Source of the DNA: Arachis hypogaea
Lineage: Eukaryota; Streptophyta; Magnoliopsida; Fabales; Fabaceae
Reading direction: 5' to 3'
DNA: 64,000 bases
Assembly: GCF_003086295.3 (NCBI RefSeq)
Contig: NC_092041.1
Location: 97,985,827-98,049,826, forward strand
Position numbers and translations under genes: made by a program. Shown in pieces: positions 23,237 through 34,957 of the stretch. Below the pieces are notes generated by a model that searched no databases, was not told the DNA's origin, and saw only the letters and a program-made list of their open reading frames with translations. Position 1 is the first letter of the stretch; each line of letters begins with the position of its first letter.

Positions 23237-25452
23237 CAACACCAAACTTAAACTGTTGCTTGTCCCCAAGCAACTAGATAAATAAAATAGGATAAAAAGA
23301 AATTAAGAAGCAATAATATCTCAGAGTTTTAAGTGAAGCTCAGATTCTAATTAGATGAGCGGGGCTAGTAGCTTTTTGCTTCTGAACAGTTTTGGCATCT
23401 CACTTTATCCTTTGAAATTCAGAATGATTGGCATCCATAGGAACTCAGAATTCAGATAGTATTATTGATTCTCCTAGTTTAGTATGTTGATTCTTGAACA
23501 CAGCTACTTTATGAGTCTTGGCCGTGGCCCTAAGCACTTTGTTTTCCAGTATTACCACTGGATACATAAATGCCACAGAGACATAACTGGGTGAACCTTT
23601 TCAGATTGTGACTTAGCTTTGCTAGAGTCCCCAATTAGAGGTATCCAGAGTTCTTAAGCACACTCTTTTGCTTTGGATCACGACTTTAATCACTCAGTCT
23701 CAAGCTTTTCACTTGGACCTGCATGCCACAAGCACATGGTTAGGGACAGCTTGATTTAGCCGCTTAGACCTGGATTTATTTTCTTGGACCCTCCTATCCA
23801 TTGATGCTTAAAGCCTTGGATCCTTTTCACCCTTGCCTTTTGGTTTAAAGGGCTATTGGCTTTATCTACCTCTTTTGCTTTTTTTTTCGCAAGCTTTTTT
23901 TTCCACTGCTTTTTCTTGCTTCAAGAATCAATTTCATGATTTTTCAGATCATCAATAACATTTCTCTTGTTCATCATTCTTTCAGGAGCCAACAATTTTA
24001 ACATTCATAAAATTCAATATCAAAAATATGCACTGTTCAGGCATTCATTCAGAAGACAAAAAGTATTACCACCACATATAAATAATTAGAATTTTCCTTA
24101 TTAAGAACTCGAAAAAAATATTGCCTCTTTATTCTAAAAATCTACTATTTTATTCATGTTTGATGATGATGAGAAAAATAAATTATAGCTTAATTGGAGA
24201 TAAAATCAAAATAGATATACTAATTACTACTACTCATATATAATTTCTAAGGTAAATTCCTATAAGAACAACTATCACAAAGTTAAGTTTAAGATTAGGA
24301 CTCAACAACCTTTGGTTTGGGAGATGATGGGTGCTCCTTCAACTTGTGGGGTGTCTGGTCCTTCAAGAGACAGCTTCTGGCGCTTCAGCTCCTGTATCTC
24401 CGGATATTCGTCTTCTTTCAGAGCGAATTTAACTTCCGGGATCATTGATCTCAGACCCATTATTTTGTGGTAATGGTCTGCATGTTCTTTGGTTGAGAAC
24501 TTCTCTTAATTCCAAAGTGGTTTTGGAATATTCTCTTTCTTACCTCTTGAAGTAGTTTGTTTTCCCTTAGGTGCCATGATCTTGATGAGTTTTAGCTCAG
24601 TGATCATGGAAGAACACACCAAACTTAGAGCTTTGCTTGTCCTCAAGCAAAAGAAAGGAAAGGAGAGGAATAGAAGGAGAGGCAATTTCGAAAATTCAAA
24701 AAATATGATGAGATTTTGAAAAAGATTTGAGAAGAAATTAAAAAGATTTGAAAAGAATTCAAAAAGATAATTGAGTTTTGAAAAAGGTTTGAAAAGATAT
24801 TGAAGAAAAAGTAAGAAACATGTTTAGAATTAAAAAATTTTGGAATTGAAGTTGAAATATGAGAGTTTGTAATATGTTTATGCAAGAAATCATGAATTGA
24901 AACAAGAAAAATGGAAAAAATTTGAAGTGAAAAACAAATTTACCTCCTCCCCACAATCCTGGCGTTAAACGCCCAACCACTGCATGTTTTGGGCGTTTAA
25001 CGCCCAATTGTAGCTTATCCTGGGCGTTCAACGCCCAGCTATTGCTTCTAGCTGGCGTTGAACACCAGAAACTCCTTTGTCAATGGGTGTTTTTCTAAAC
25101 GCCCAGGACGCTATAAATCTGGCGTTAAATGCCCAGAAGGTGCTTCTTTCTGGCGTTTAACGCCCAGATGGCTATCTCTACTGGTGTTGAACGCCCAGTA
25201 GATGCTTCTTTTGGGCGTTCAACGCCCAAAACAGCTCTTACTGGCTTTTTCGCACCAGTGAGCTTCTTTTTACTATTTTATTCTCTGAATCTTTCTGTAA
25301 CTCTGTGAACTCAAGCAATTGCTATTTTACCTTGAAGATAGTTGACATAAACCTGTAAAAATCAATTAATTAACAAATAAGCTTTGTAAATGGCTGGGTT
25401 GCCTCCCAGCAAGCGTTTTTTTTATTGTCTTTAGCTGGACTATTACTGAGCT
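23237..25452 (-). other. Non-coding region between integrase and 3' LTR of element 3
   Basis: About 2.2 kb with no sustained frame. It holds two copies of a motif pair: ACACCAAACTTA followed by a hairpin (GTTGCTTGTCCCCAAGCAAC at 23255-23274, and TTTGCTTGTCCTCAAGCAAA at 24632-24651). It also holds an A/G-rich stretch (24650-24950) and the palindrome array at 24957-25262. In Athila elements this position often carries an env-like ORF; here I see none. Confidence 0.7.
24957..25262. repeat. 31-bp-period array of GGCGTT-AACGCC palindromes, ten units
   Basis: Cores start at 24961, 24992, 25023, 25054, 25086, 25121, 25152, 25183, 25214 and 25243, so the steps are 31, 31, 31, 32, 35, 31, 31, 31 and 29. 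Each core is a 16-19-bp palindrome such as TTGGGCGTTTAACGCCCAA or CTGGCGTTGAACACCAG. Spacers of about 13 bp often contain TGCTTCT. It lies between integrase and the 3' LTR of element 3. Confidence 0.9.
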
Positions 25453-28400
25453 TTAATCAAGTCTCAGTTTTGAGCATTTTTGCTCAAAATTGCTTTCAAG
25501 ATAATGTTTGACGCTCTGTCCATTAACAATGAACTTTTTGTTAGAATCATTATCCTGAAGCTCCACGTATCCATATGGTGACACACTTGTAATCACATAT
25601 GGACCTTTCCACCGGGATTTTAATTTCCCGGGGAATAATCTGAGCCTAGAATTAAATAGCAAAACTTTTTGCCCGGCTCAAAGACTCTGGATGACAGTTT
25701 CTTATCATGCCATCTTTTTGCTTTCTCTTTGTAAATTTTTGCATTTTCGAAAGCATTGAGTCTGAATTCCTCTAGCTCATTTAACTGGAGCAATCGTTTT
25801 TCTCCAGCTAACTTGGCATCAAGGTTTAGGAATTTGGTTGCCCAATAGGCCTTATGTTCCAGTTCCATTGGCAAGTGACAGGCTTTTTCATACACCAGCT
25901 GGTATGGAGAAGTTCCTATAGGTGTCTTGAATGCTGTTCTGTATGCCCATAGAGCATCATCCAATCTTCTTGCCCAATTCCTTCTACGGTTAATCACAGT
26001 CCGTTCCAGGATTCTTTTAAGTTCTCTATTAGAGACTTCAGCTTGTCCATTTGTCTGTGGATGATATGGAGTAGCTACCCTGTGGCTAACTCCATATCGA
26101 ACCAAAGCAGAGTAAAGCTGTTTATTGCAGAAATGAGTGCCCCATCACTGATTAGTACTCTAGGGATATCAAATCTGCTGAAGATGTGTTTCTGGAGGAA
26201 TTTCAGCACTGTCTTAGTATCGTTAGTGGGTGTTGCAATAGCTTCCACCAGAATGTAAGTGTTTGAGTATGATGGTGGGAAAGGTCCCATGAAGTCAATA
26301 CCCCATACATCAAACAACTCAATCTCCAAGATCCCTTGTTGAGGCATGGCATAACTGTGAAGCAGATTGCCAGATCTTTGGCAACTGTCGCAATTAAGTA
26401 CAAATACTCGGGAGTCCTTATAGAGAGTAGACCAGTAGAAGTTACATTGGAGGACTCTTGTAGCTGTTCGCTCACTTCTGAAATGTCCTCCATACTGTGA
26501 TCCATGGCAGTGCCAGAAGATCTTCTATGCTTCTTCTTTAGGCACACATCTACGGATTACTCCGTCTGCACATCTCTTGAAGAGATATGGTTCATCCCAA
26601 AGATAGTACTTTGCATCCGTGATCAATTTCTTTGTTTGCTGCCTACTGTACTCTTTGGGTATGAATCTCACTGCCTTGTAGTTTGCAATGTCTGCAAACC
26701 ATGGCACTTCCTGGATGGCAAAGAGGTGCTCATCTGGAAAGTTTCTAGAGATTTCAGTAAGAGGGAGGGACGTCCCTTCTACTGGTTCTATTCGGGACAG
26801 ATGATCTGCCACTTGGTTCTCTGTCCCTTTTCTGTCTCTTATTTCTATATCAAACTCCTGCAGAAGCAACACCCATCTGATGAGTCTGGGTTTTGAATCC
26901 TGCTTTGTGAGTAGATATTTAAGAGCAGTATGGTCAGTGTACACAATCACTTTTGATCCTACTAAATAAGATCTGAACTTGTCAATGGCATAAACCACTG
27001 CAAGTAACTCTTTTTCTGTGGTTGTGTAGTTCTTCTGTGCGTCATTTAAAACACGACTGGCATAGTAAATGACGTGCAGAAGCTTGTCATGCCTTTGTCC
27101 CAACACTGCACTAATGGCATGGTCACTAGCATCACACATCAATTCAAATGGTAGTGTCCAGTCTGGTGCAGAGATGATTGGTGCTGTAACCAGCTTAGCT
27201 TTCAGAGTCTCAAATGCCTACAGACACTCTTTATCAAAGATAAATGGCGTGTCAACAGCTAGCAGATTACTCAGAGGTTTGACAATTTTTGAAAAATCTT
27301 TTATAAACCTCCTATAGAATCCTGCATGCCCCAGAAAACTTCTGATTGCCTTAACATTGGCAGGTGGTGGTAATTTTTCAATTACCTCCACCTTAACTTG
27401 ATCCACATCTATTCCCTTGTTCAAAATTTTGTGCCCAAGGACAATTCCTTCAGTCACCATAAAGTGACATTTCTCCCAGTTTAAAACCAGATTAGTCTCA
27501 TGGTATCTCTTTAGAACAAGTGCTAGATGGTCAAGACAGGAACTGAATGAGTCTCCAAACACTGAAAAGTCATCCATGAAGACTTCCAGAAATTTTTCCA
27601 CCATATCAGAGAAAATAGAGAGCATGCATCTTTGAAAGGTTGTAGGTGCATTGCACAGACCAAATGGCATCCTTCTGTATGCAAATACTCCAGATGGACA
27701 TGTAAATATTGTTTTCTCTTGATCTTGGGGATCTACTGCAATTTGATTATAACCTGAATATCCATCCAGGAAGTAGTAGTATTCATGACTTGCTAGTCTT
27801 TCTAGCATCTGGTCTATGAATGGTAAAGAAAAATGATCCTTTCTGGTAGCTGTATTGAGCCTTCTATAATCAATACACATACGCCACCCTGTAACTGTTC
27901 TTGTAGGAACCAATTCTTTTTTTTTCATTATGAACCACTGTCATGCCACCCTTCTTAGGGACGACTTGGACAGGGCTCACCCAGGGGCTATCAGAAATAG
28001 GATAAATAATCCTAGGCTCTAGTAATTTAGTGACCTCCTTCTGCACCACCTCCTTCATGGCTGGATTTAGCCGCCTCTGTGGTTGAACCACTGGCTTAGC
28101 GTCACCCTCCAATAGGATCTTGTGCATGCATCTGGCTGGGCTAATGCCCTTAAGATCACTGATGGACCACCCAAGAGCTGTCTTGTGTGTCCTTAGCACT
28201 TGTATTAGTACTTCCTCTTCCTGTGGTTCTAAGGTAGAGCTTATGATTACAGGAAAGGTATCACCTTCTCCCAGAAATGCATATTTCAGGGATGGTGGTA
28301 ATAGTTTGAGCTCGGATTTAGGAGGTTTCTCCTCTTCCTGATGGGTTTTCAGAGGTTCTATTATTCTCTCTGGTTCCTCCAGATCAGGCTGAGCATCTTT

Positions 28401-29012
28401 AATGATATCCTCTAGCTCTGATTCGAGATTCTCAGTCATATTGACCTCTTTTACCAGAGAGTCAATGATATCAATGCTTATGCAGTCATTTTGGGTGTCT
28501 GGATGTTGCATGGCTTTGACAACATTCAACTTAAACTCATCCTCATTGACTCTCAGGGTTACTTCCCCTTTTTAGACGTCAATGAGGGTTCGTCCAGCTG
28601 CTAGGAAAGGTCTTCCTATAATGAGAGTTGCATTCTTGTGCTCCTCCATTTCCAGCACCACAAAGTCAGTGGGAAATGCAAATGGCCCAACCTTGACAAT
28701 CATGTCTTCAATCACGCCTGATAGGTGTTTAATGGAACCATCAGCAAGTTGGAGACATATCCGGGTTCGTTTGACTTCATCAGTCAACCCAAGCTTTTTG
28801 ATAGTAGATGCAGGTATTAGGTTGATACTTGCCCCAAGATCACATAGAGCTTGCTTGGTACAAGTACCTTCTAATGTGCATGGTATCATAAAGCTTCCGG
28901 GATCTTTAAGCTTCTCAGGTAAGCTTTTCAGAATGACTGCACTGTATTCTTCAGTGAGGTAAACTTTTTCAGTTTTCCTCCAATCCTTCTTATGACTTAA
29001 GATCTCTTTCAT
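25453..29012 (-). pseudogene. pol of Athila-like element 3 (PR, RT, RNase H, IN)
   Basis: Protease with CDLGASINLIP (28572-29012); RT (27218-28529) with YLDGYSGYNQIAV, PFGLCNAPTTFQRCM, the FMDDF catalytic box and FLGHAGFYRRFIKDFS; RNase H (26525-27142) with [36 protein letters not shown] and ADHLSR; integrase (25453-26547) with a C-x2-C zinc part, [28 protein letters not shown] and the C-terminal RWKGPYVI segment. In-frame stops lie near 28570, 27218 and 26525, and frameshifts near 27920, 26100 and 25650. The catalytic residues I can see are kept, so the damage is recent. Confidence 0.92.
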
Positions 29013-29702
29013 GAACTTAGCATAAGAGGGTATTTGCTCAAGTGCTTCTGCAAATGGAATCTTTATTTCAAGAGTCCTGAGATAATCTGCAAAGTGAGTA
29101 AATTGCTTATCCTATTCCGCTTGACGGAGTTTTTGAGGATAAGGCATTTTGGCTTTGTATTCATCAACCTTAGTTGCTGCATGTTTATTGCTTACAGCCA
29201 TGGGTTGAGAAGCCTTTTTAGAGGAGTTGCTATCAGCACTTGTATGTGTCTGATCCCCCAATGGTGTTTGAATACCAGGGGTGGAAGTTGGAGTGGCGTT
29301 AGACGCCAACTCGTTACCTGTTTCTGGCATCTGAACGCCAGAACCGTGCTTCCTTTGGGCGTTCAACGCCAATTCCTTGCTTGTTTCTGGCGTTGAACGC
29401 CAGGACTGAGCATGGGTTGGGCATTCAACGCCAGCTTTCCACCCATTATCTGGCATTTGAGCGCCAGAATTACTCCTCTCTGGGCTCTGACTGTCCTCAG
29501 AGGGATTTTGGGTAGCAGTCTGTTCATTTCTTGGCTTCCTGCTGCCTTGAAGTGGGGTATTTAATGTTTTTTCACTTCTTAATTGAGCTGCTTGGCATTC
29601 TTCTATAATTTTTTTTGATAACTGCCGTTCTGTTTGCTTCAACTTCACTTCCATATTTATATTAGCCATTCTTGTTTCTTGTAGTATCTCCTTGAATTTG
29701 AC
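29013..29702 (-). pseudogene. gag C-terminal part of element 3, with palindrome array in frame
   Basis: The open frame 29112-29669 continues the gag frame after a TAG near 29703 and joins the protease frame after another TAG near 29112. It is Lys/Gln-rich at first, then passes through six palindromic cores (29295-29465) that translate as repeated Ser/Thr/Asn-rich segments. No zinc knuckle is seen. Confidence 0.75.
29285..29470. repeat. 31-bp-period palindrome array inside gag, six units
   Basis: Cores start at 29295, 29326, 29358, 29389, 29420 and 29452, at steps of 31-32 bp. They are the same type as those at 24957-25262 and in the LTRs, for example GGCGTTCAACGCC. A 31-bp period is not a multiple of three, so the reading frame changes from unit to unit, yet the frame stays open. 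Confidence 0.88.
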
Positions 29703-29705
29703 TAG

Positions 29706-30473
29706 CTATTTTGTTAGAAAATTTAGTTGCTGATTGAATTCAGTAACTTGTTCTGTAGGACTGAGTTCAGTAGTTATTATTTTAGCCTCTTCGTTGATAG
29801 AAGGTTTACTGCTTAGGTACATATGCTGATTTCTGGTAACTGTATCAATAAACTCTTGAGCTTCTTCTATTGTCTTTCTCATATGTATAGATCCACCAGC
29901 TGAGTGGTCTAGAGAAATCTGAGCTCTTTCTGTAAGCCTATAGTAGAAGATGTCTAACTGCACCCACTCTGAAAACATTTCAGAGGGGCATTTTCTTAGC
30001 ATCTCTCTGTATCTCTCCCAGGCATCATAAAGGGATTCATTATCTCCTTGTTTAAAGCCTTGGATGCTCAGCCTTAGCTGTGTCATCCGTTTTGGAGGGA
30101 AGTATTGATTCAGGAATTTTTCTGACAGTTGTTTCCATGTCTTTATGCTAGCTTTAGGTTGGTTATTTAACCACCTTTTAGCTTGGTCTTTTACAGCAAA
30201 TGGCAGTAATAATCTGTAGACATCCTGATCTACTTCTTTATCATGTACTGTGTCAGCAATTTGTAAAAATTGTGCCAGAAACTTTGTAGGTTCTTCCTGT
30301 GGAAGACCGAAATACTGGCAACTTTGCTGCACCATGATAATAAGCTGAGGATTCAACTCAAAGCTACTGACTCCGATGGAGGGTATACAGATACTACTCC
30401 CGTATGAAGCATTAGTGGGGTTAGCATATGACCCCAGAGTCCTTCTGGACTGTTCATTTCCACTTAAGTCCAT
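29706..30473 (-). CDS. gag (N-terminal part) of Athila-like element 3
   Basis: An intact 255-residue frame starting MDLSGNEQSRRTLGSYANP. It has the retrotransposon gag domain (about residues 75-190) with FAVKDQAKRWLNNQP, WKQLSEKFLNQYFPP and ESLYDAWERYREMLRKCP. It forms the nucleocapsid shell in which the element's RNA is copied. The frame ends at a TAG just after FNQQLNFLTK; the same frame stays open beyond it, so this stop is probably a mutation and gag was longer. It lies 1.1 kb downstream of the primer-binding site, a long leader typical of Athila elements. Confidence 0.85.
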   Translation of the reverse strand: MDLSGNEQSRRTLGSYANPTNASYGSSICIPSIGVSSFELNPQLIIMVQQSCQYFGLPQEEPTKFLAQFLQIADTVHDKEVDQDVYRLLLPFAVKDQAKRWLNNQPKASIKTWKQLSEKFLNQYFPPKRMTQLRLSIQGFKQGDNESLYDAWERYREMLRKCPSEMFSEWVQLDIFYYRLTERAQISLDHSAGGSIHMRKTIEEAQEFIDTVTRNQHMYLSSKPSINEEAKIITTELSPTEQVTEFNQQLNFLTK

Positions 30474-31575
30474 AATGGAGAAAGGGAGATGATGTGAATT
30501 TATTTTATTTATTTTATTATAAAAAAATTTCGAAATAATAATAATAAAATAAAATAAAATAAAGATGACAATAAAATTAAAAATAAATAAAAATAAAAAT
30601 AAAGTAAAAAAAGAATTTAAAAATATTTTATGAAGATTTTTTAAAAAGTGAGGAGAGAGAAAGTGGTTAGGATATTTTCAAAAAAGATATAAATTTTTTT
30701 TTATCTTAAAAGGATAAGATTTGAAAAATTTTGAAATTGAAATATGAATTTTTATATAAAAAAAATTCGAAAATATGGCTTAAAAATAGTTAGAAAAGAT
30801 ATTTTTTTGAATTTTGAATTTTATGATGACAGAGAAAAACACACAAAAGACACAAGACTTAAAAATTTTTAGATCTAATGCTCCTTGTTTTCGAAAATTT
30901 TGGAGGGAAAACATCAAAGAACACCAAACTTAAAAATTTTAAGATCAAAACACAAGAAAGACTCAAGAACACCTTGAAGAATCACAAGAACAACAAGAAC
31001 AAAAGAAAGAACACCAAACTTAAAATTTTTAGAAAACCAAAATAAATTTTCGAAAATTAAAGAAAATTAACAAGAAAACACCAAACTTAAAGTTTGGCAC
31101 AAGATTCAATCAAAGAAAAATTATTTTTGAAAAAGATTTTAAAAAGAAGATACCCAATTACCAAGAACATAAACCAACGCTCTAGCCAATCGAGCTATAA
31201 ATGTAACGTGTTTTAATATTGTATAAAAAATGATGTTTTTGAAAACTGATATTTTGAAAATGCACAAGGAAAACATGAAAACACACAGAATAGGAAAAAC
31301 CAAAGATCAAACAAGAAAAATTGACAAGAACAATTTGAAGATCAAGGAAAAATAAAGAACATGCAATTCGAAAATTGAAAGACAAAGAAAAGCATGCAAT
31401 TGACACCAAACTTAAAACATGACACTAAACTCACAGAAAAACTATAAAAATTAATAAAAAAATAATAATTTTTTTTAAAAGGGATAATAAAAGATGCAAT
31501 TCTAGTGAAAAAAAAAGATAAATTTTTCCTAATCTAAGCAACAAGATTCACCATCAGTTGTTCAAACTCAAACAA
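30474..31575 (-). other. Leader (5' untranslated region) of element 3
   Basis: About 1.1 kb of A-rich sequence with runs such as AAATAAAATAAAATAAA and several copies of ACACCAAACTTAAA (30921, 31011, 31078, 31403). The last motif is also found at the polypurine-tract end. No sustained coding frame. Confidence 0.7.
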
Positions 31576-31579
31576 TCCT

Positions 31580-31597
31580 CGGTAACGGCGCCAAAAA
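31580..31597 (-). other. Primer-binding site of element 3
   Basis: Just inside the 5' LTR the minus strand reads TTTTTGGCGCCGTTACCG. TGGCGCCGTT is the usual Athila-type primer site, which I associate with aspartate tRNA. Confidence 0.85.
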
Positions 31598-31599
31598 CT

Positions 31600-33132
31600 T
31601 GGTGCATGAAAATTACACTATGTAATTCCGCACAACTAACCAGCAAGTGCACTGGGTCGTCCAAGTAATACCTTACGTGAGTAAGGGTCGATCCCACGAA
31701 GATTGTTGGTTTGAAGCAAGCTATGGTTATCTTATTATTCTTAGTCAGGATACCAATATGGTTCTTTAGCCTCGATTGTAAAAAGTGAAAGGGCATAAAA
31801 TAAGTAATTGTTACTCAATAATGGAGAATATGTTGGAGTTTTGGAGATGCTTTGTCTTCTGAATTCCTGTAACATAATGCTTTCTCACTTTCAAACATGC
31901 AAGTCTCCTTCCATGGCAAGCTGTATGTAGGGCGTCACCGTTGTCAATGGCTACTTCCCATCCTCTCAGTGAAAATGGTCCAAATGCTCTGTCACAGCAC
32001 GGCTAATCATCTATCGGTTCTCGATCATGTCGGAATAGGATCCATTGATCCTTTTGCGTCTGTCACTACGCCCAACACTCGCGAGTTTGAAGCTCGTCAC
32101 AGTCATCCAATCCTTGAATCCTACTTGGAATACCACAGACAAGGTTTAGACCTTCCGGATTCTCAAGGATGCCGCCAATGGATTCTAGCTTATACCATGA
32201 AGATTCTGATTAAGGAATCTAAGAGATAGTCATTCAATCTAATGTAGAATGGAGGTGGTTGTCAGGCACACGTTCATGGATTGAGGAAGGTGATGAGTGT
32301 CACGGATCATCACCTTCTTCATAGTGAAGCGCGAATGAACATCTTAGATAGGAACTATCGTGTTTGAATGGAAAACAGAAATAATTGCATTAATTCATCG
32401 AGACGCTGCAGAGCTCCTCACCCCAACAATGGAGTTTAGAGACTCATTCCATCAAAGAGTATAAAGTTTAGATCTAAAAATGTCATGAGATACAAAATAA
32501 ATCTCTAAAAGTTGTTTAAATACTAAACTAGTAACCTAGGTTTACAGAAAATGAGTAAACTAAGATGGATAGTGCAGAAATCCACTTCTGGGGTCCACTT
32601 GGTGTGTGCTGGGGCTGAGACTTAAGCTTCTCACGTGCCTGGGCTGTTTCTGGAGTTGAACGCCAAGTTGTAACCTGTTTCTGACATTGAACTCCAACTT
32701 GCAACCTGTTTCTGGCGCTGAACGCCAGACTGCAACATGGAACTGGCGTTGAATGCCAGTTTACATCGTCTATCTTCGCGCAAAGTATGGACTATTATAT
32801 ATTGCTGGAAAGTCCTGGATGTCTACTTTCCAACCCAATTGAGAGCGTGCCAATTGGACTTCTGTAGCTCCAAAAAATCCATTCCGAATACAGGGAGGTC
32901 AGAATCCAACAGCATCAGCAGTCCTTTTTCAGCCTAAATAAGATTTTTACTCAGCTCCCTCAATTTCAGCCAGAAAATACCTAAAATTACAGAAAAACAC
33001 ACAAACTCATAGTAAAGTCCAGAAATATGAATTTTGCCTAAAAACTAATAAAATTATACTAAAAACTAACTAAAACATACTAAAATCTACATGAAATTAC
33101 CCCCAAAAAGCGTATAAAATATTCGCTTATCA
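31600..33132 (-). repeat. 5' LTR of Athila-like element 3
   Basis: 1533 bp, TGGTGCATGAAAATT to GCTTATCA on the plus strand, aligning end to end with 21703-23236. Palindromic cores start at 32652, 32683, 32714 and 32745, again exactly 31 bp apart. ACCAC follows at 33133. Confidence 0.93.
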
Positions 33133-34921
33133 ACCACACATTCTCCTTCCGTTTGGATGCTAGGCACACCTACAAAACAAGCTCAAGTGACCTTAGGTAT
33201 CCAAATTTTCTTGGATCCTTTCACATTAAACCATCTCTTATGACCTAGTCCATTATAATCAAAAACAACTTTGTAAACTTTATCACCAATCATTCTTTCA
33301 CCAAAAAAACATTGAATGGGAAAGTGGCTATTTCGGTTGCATAGTCTACAAAACCTTGGAATTGCTATTTTGTTAAAGTAGGTTGGGTTTTGAAACCTTA
33401 TGTCATTAGAAGATGAAGCAATATTTCCAAAACAAGGTTTTTCAACAAATTTGAAAGTCTTTTGAAACCCCAAGCCAGCTTTATCAAAAAGTGGTTTTTG
33501 ACTAGCCAAAATTTGATTTAAATTTTCAGAACTTTGAGTAAACTTGGCTAGGTCATTTTCAAGATTTTTGATCTTTTTCAGCAACTCTTCATTCTCTTTA
33601 AAATAGTTTACATATGCAACAACAGAATGGTTACTTTCACAGCTTTTAAGTTGAGCTTTTAACTGCTTATTTTCTTCAACAAGTTCAATAGCAGTTTCAG
33701 CCTCCCTTAGATTTTCCTTGAAAAAATCATTTTCAACTTTAAGGATGGTGATTTGTTGTTCAAGATCTTGGTTATCAAGAAAAAAAATATTATTTTTTTC
33801 AGAAAGGTGGTCTATCATAAGATGAAGATCTTCAGTGTTAAGGTTATGAAAGACTACTTGATCTATGTGGTCTGCCATGAGACAAGGTTGTGACTTGGTT
33901 TCTGATTCTTCATCACCGTCTGAGTCATTTTCCAAGTTCTCCCATGAAGCCATCAATCCTTTCTTCTTTCCTCCTTTTGGCTTCTCCTCCTTCTTCAACT
34001 TTGGACAATCAGATTTGAAATGCCATATTTCCTTGTGGTTGTAACAAGTTACTTTGCTTAGATCTTTCTTCATTTTCCTTGAGCTGCTGCCTTTGCCTTT
34101 CCCTTTGAACTTCACCATTTTCCTTAATTTTTTGGCAAACAACACAAACTCATTTTCAGAAGAATTATCAATGGATTCATCATCCAGGGGGTTAGTTACA
34201 GAAGAAAAAGTAATTCCTTTCTTTTTTGAATCTTTTTTCAAATAAGTGTTTTCAAAAGCAAGTAAGTTTCCTCTCAAATCATCACATGTCATGGAATCTA
34301 AGTTACTGCTCTCAGAAATAATTAAAGCTTTTGTTTTCCACTCTTTAGTGAGACATCTCAACACTCTTCTCACAAGCACATAATCAAAATGTGTTACTCC
34401 CATAGCATCCAAACCAACAATGATTGTGTTGAACCGTTCAAACAGTTCATCAATAGATTCTCCTTCTTTCATTACAAACATTTCATACTCTCTGTTCAAT
34501 ATGTCTATCCAAGTCTTCTTCACAATGGTGGTTCCTTCATGAGTGATTTGCAATTTGTCCCAGATTTCCTTCGCCGTTGTGCACCGTGATACCCGTCGGT
34601 ATTCCTCGAAGCTGATAACACAGTTGAGTAGATTTACAGCCTTAGCATTTAACTCCACCTTTTTTCTATCTTCCTCAGTCCAACTTGCTTCTAGTTTAAG
34701 AGTGACTACTCTTTCAGCACTTGTGTTAGTTGGAAATTGAGGACCTTCCATAGTCGGTAATCCACTACTTGTACAAAGATCTTCATTCTGTTCTTCCAAT
34801 AGGTATAGTTTTTTCCATTGAAAAGAGGCGGTCTGTTGCTTGATTGTCCTTCTGTGAGGTTGTAGGACACCAGATTTGAGCCACCGCTTTCTGCCATTTG
34901 GATCTTTTCTCCAAGCTGCAA
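33133..34921 (-). pseudogene. gag of copia element 2
   Basis: Begins near 34921/34897 with an N-terminal FNGKNYTYWKNRMKIF segment, shifts frame near 34740, and stays open to 33183. The middle has CTTAKEIWDKLQITHEG and GESIDELFERFN, typical of UBN2-type copia gag. A Lys-rich linker follows, then a CCHC-type knuckle that is damaged (CYNHKEIWHFKSDC, second Cys and a Gly replaced), then a long coiled coil (about residues 370-480), then a second knuckle (CRLCNRNSHFPIQC) that is intact. It ends IPKVT at a TGA, after which the protease region starts in another frame. Proteins of this type package the element's RNA. Confidence 0.88.
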
Positions 34922-34943
34922 AGCTTAATCTCTTTGAGACCAA

Positions 34944-34955
34944 GCTCTGATACCA
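34944..34955 (-). other. Primer-binding site of element 2
   Basis: The minus strand reads TGGTATCAGAGC two bases after the LTR end, an exact match to the initiator-methionine tRNA site used by most plant copia elements. Confidence 0.92.
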
Positions 34956-34957
34956 AT

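Larger units (their letters stand above)
21703..33132 (-). mobile_element. Athila-like Ty3/gypsy element 3, nested in element 2
   Basis: An 11.43-kb leftward element with LTRs of 1534 and 1533 bp and a perfect ACCAC target duplication (21698-21702 and 33133-33137). It sits inside the protease motif of element 2. Order from its 5' end: LTR, primer-binding site TGGCGCCGTTACC, a 1.1-kb leader, gag, protease, RT, RNase H, integrase, a 2.2-kb non-coding region with palindrome arrays, polypurine-like tract, LTR. Gypsy order (integrase after RNase H), the primer site and the protein sequences fit the Athila lineage. No env-like ORF is found. LTR divergence by eye is about 2-3 percent, less than that of element 2, as nesting requires. 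Confidence 0.93.

Noticed and set aside
24957..25262. CRISPR-like array of palindromic repeats
   Set aside because: The repeats are 16-19 bp with about 13-bp spacers that are related to each other, inside a plant retrotransposon. There are no cas genes and this is not prokaryotic DNA.
33160..33195. Short intron at the copia gag-protease junction
   Set aside because: AAG/GTCACT and TTTTGTAG/GT look like splice sites, but the enclosed stretch is only about 22 bases, too short for a plant intron.
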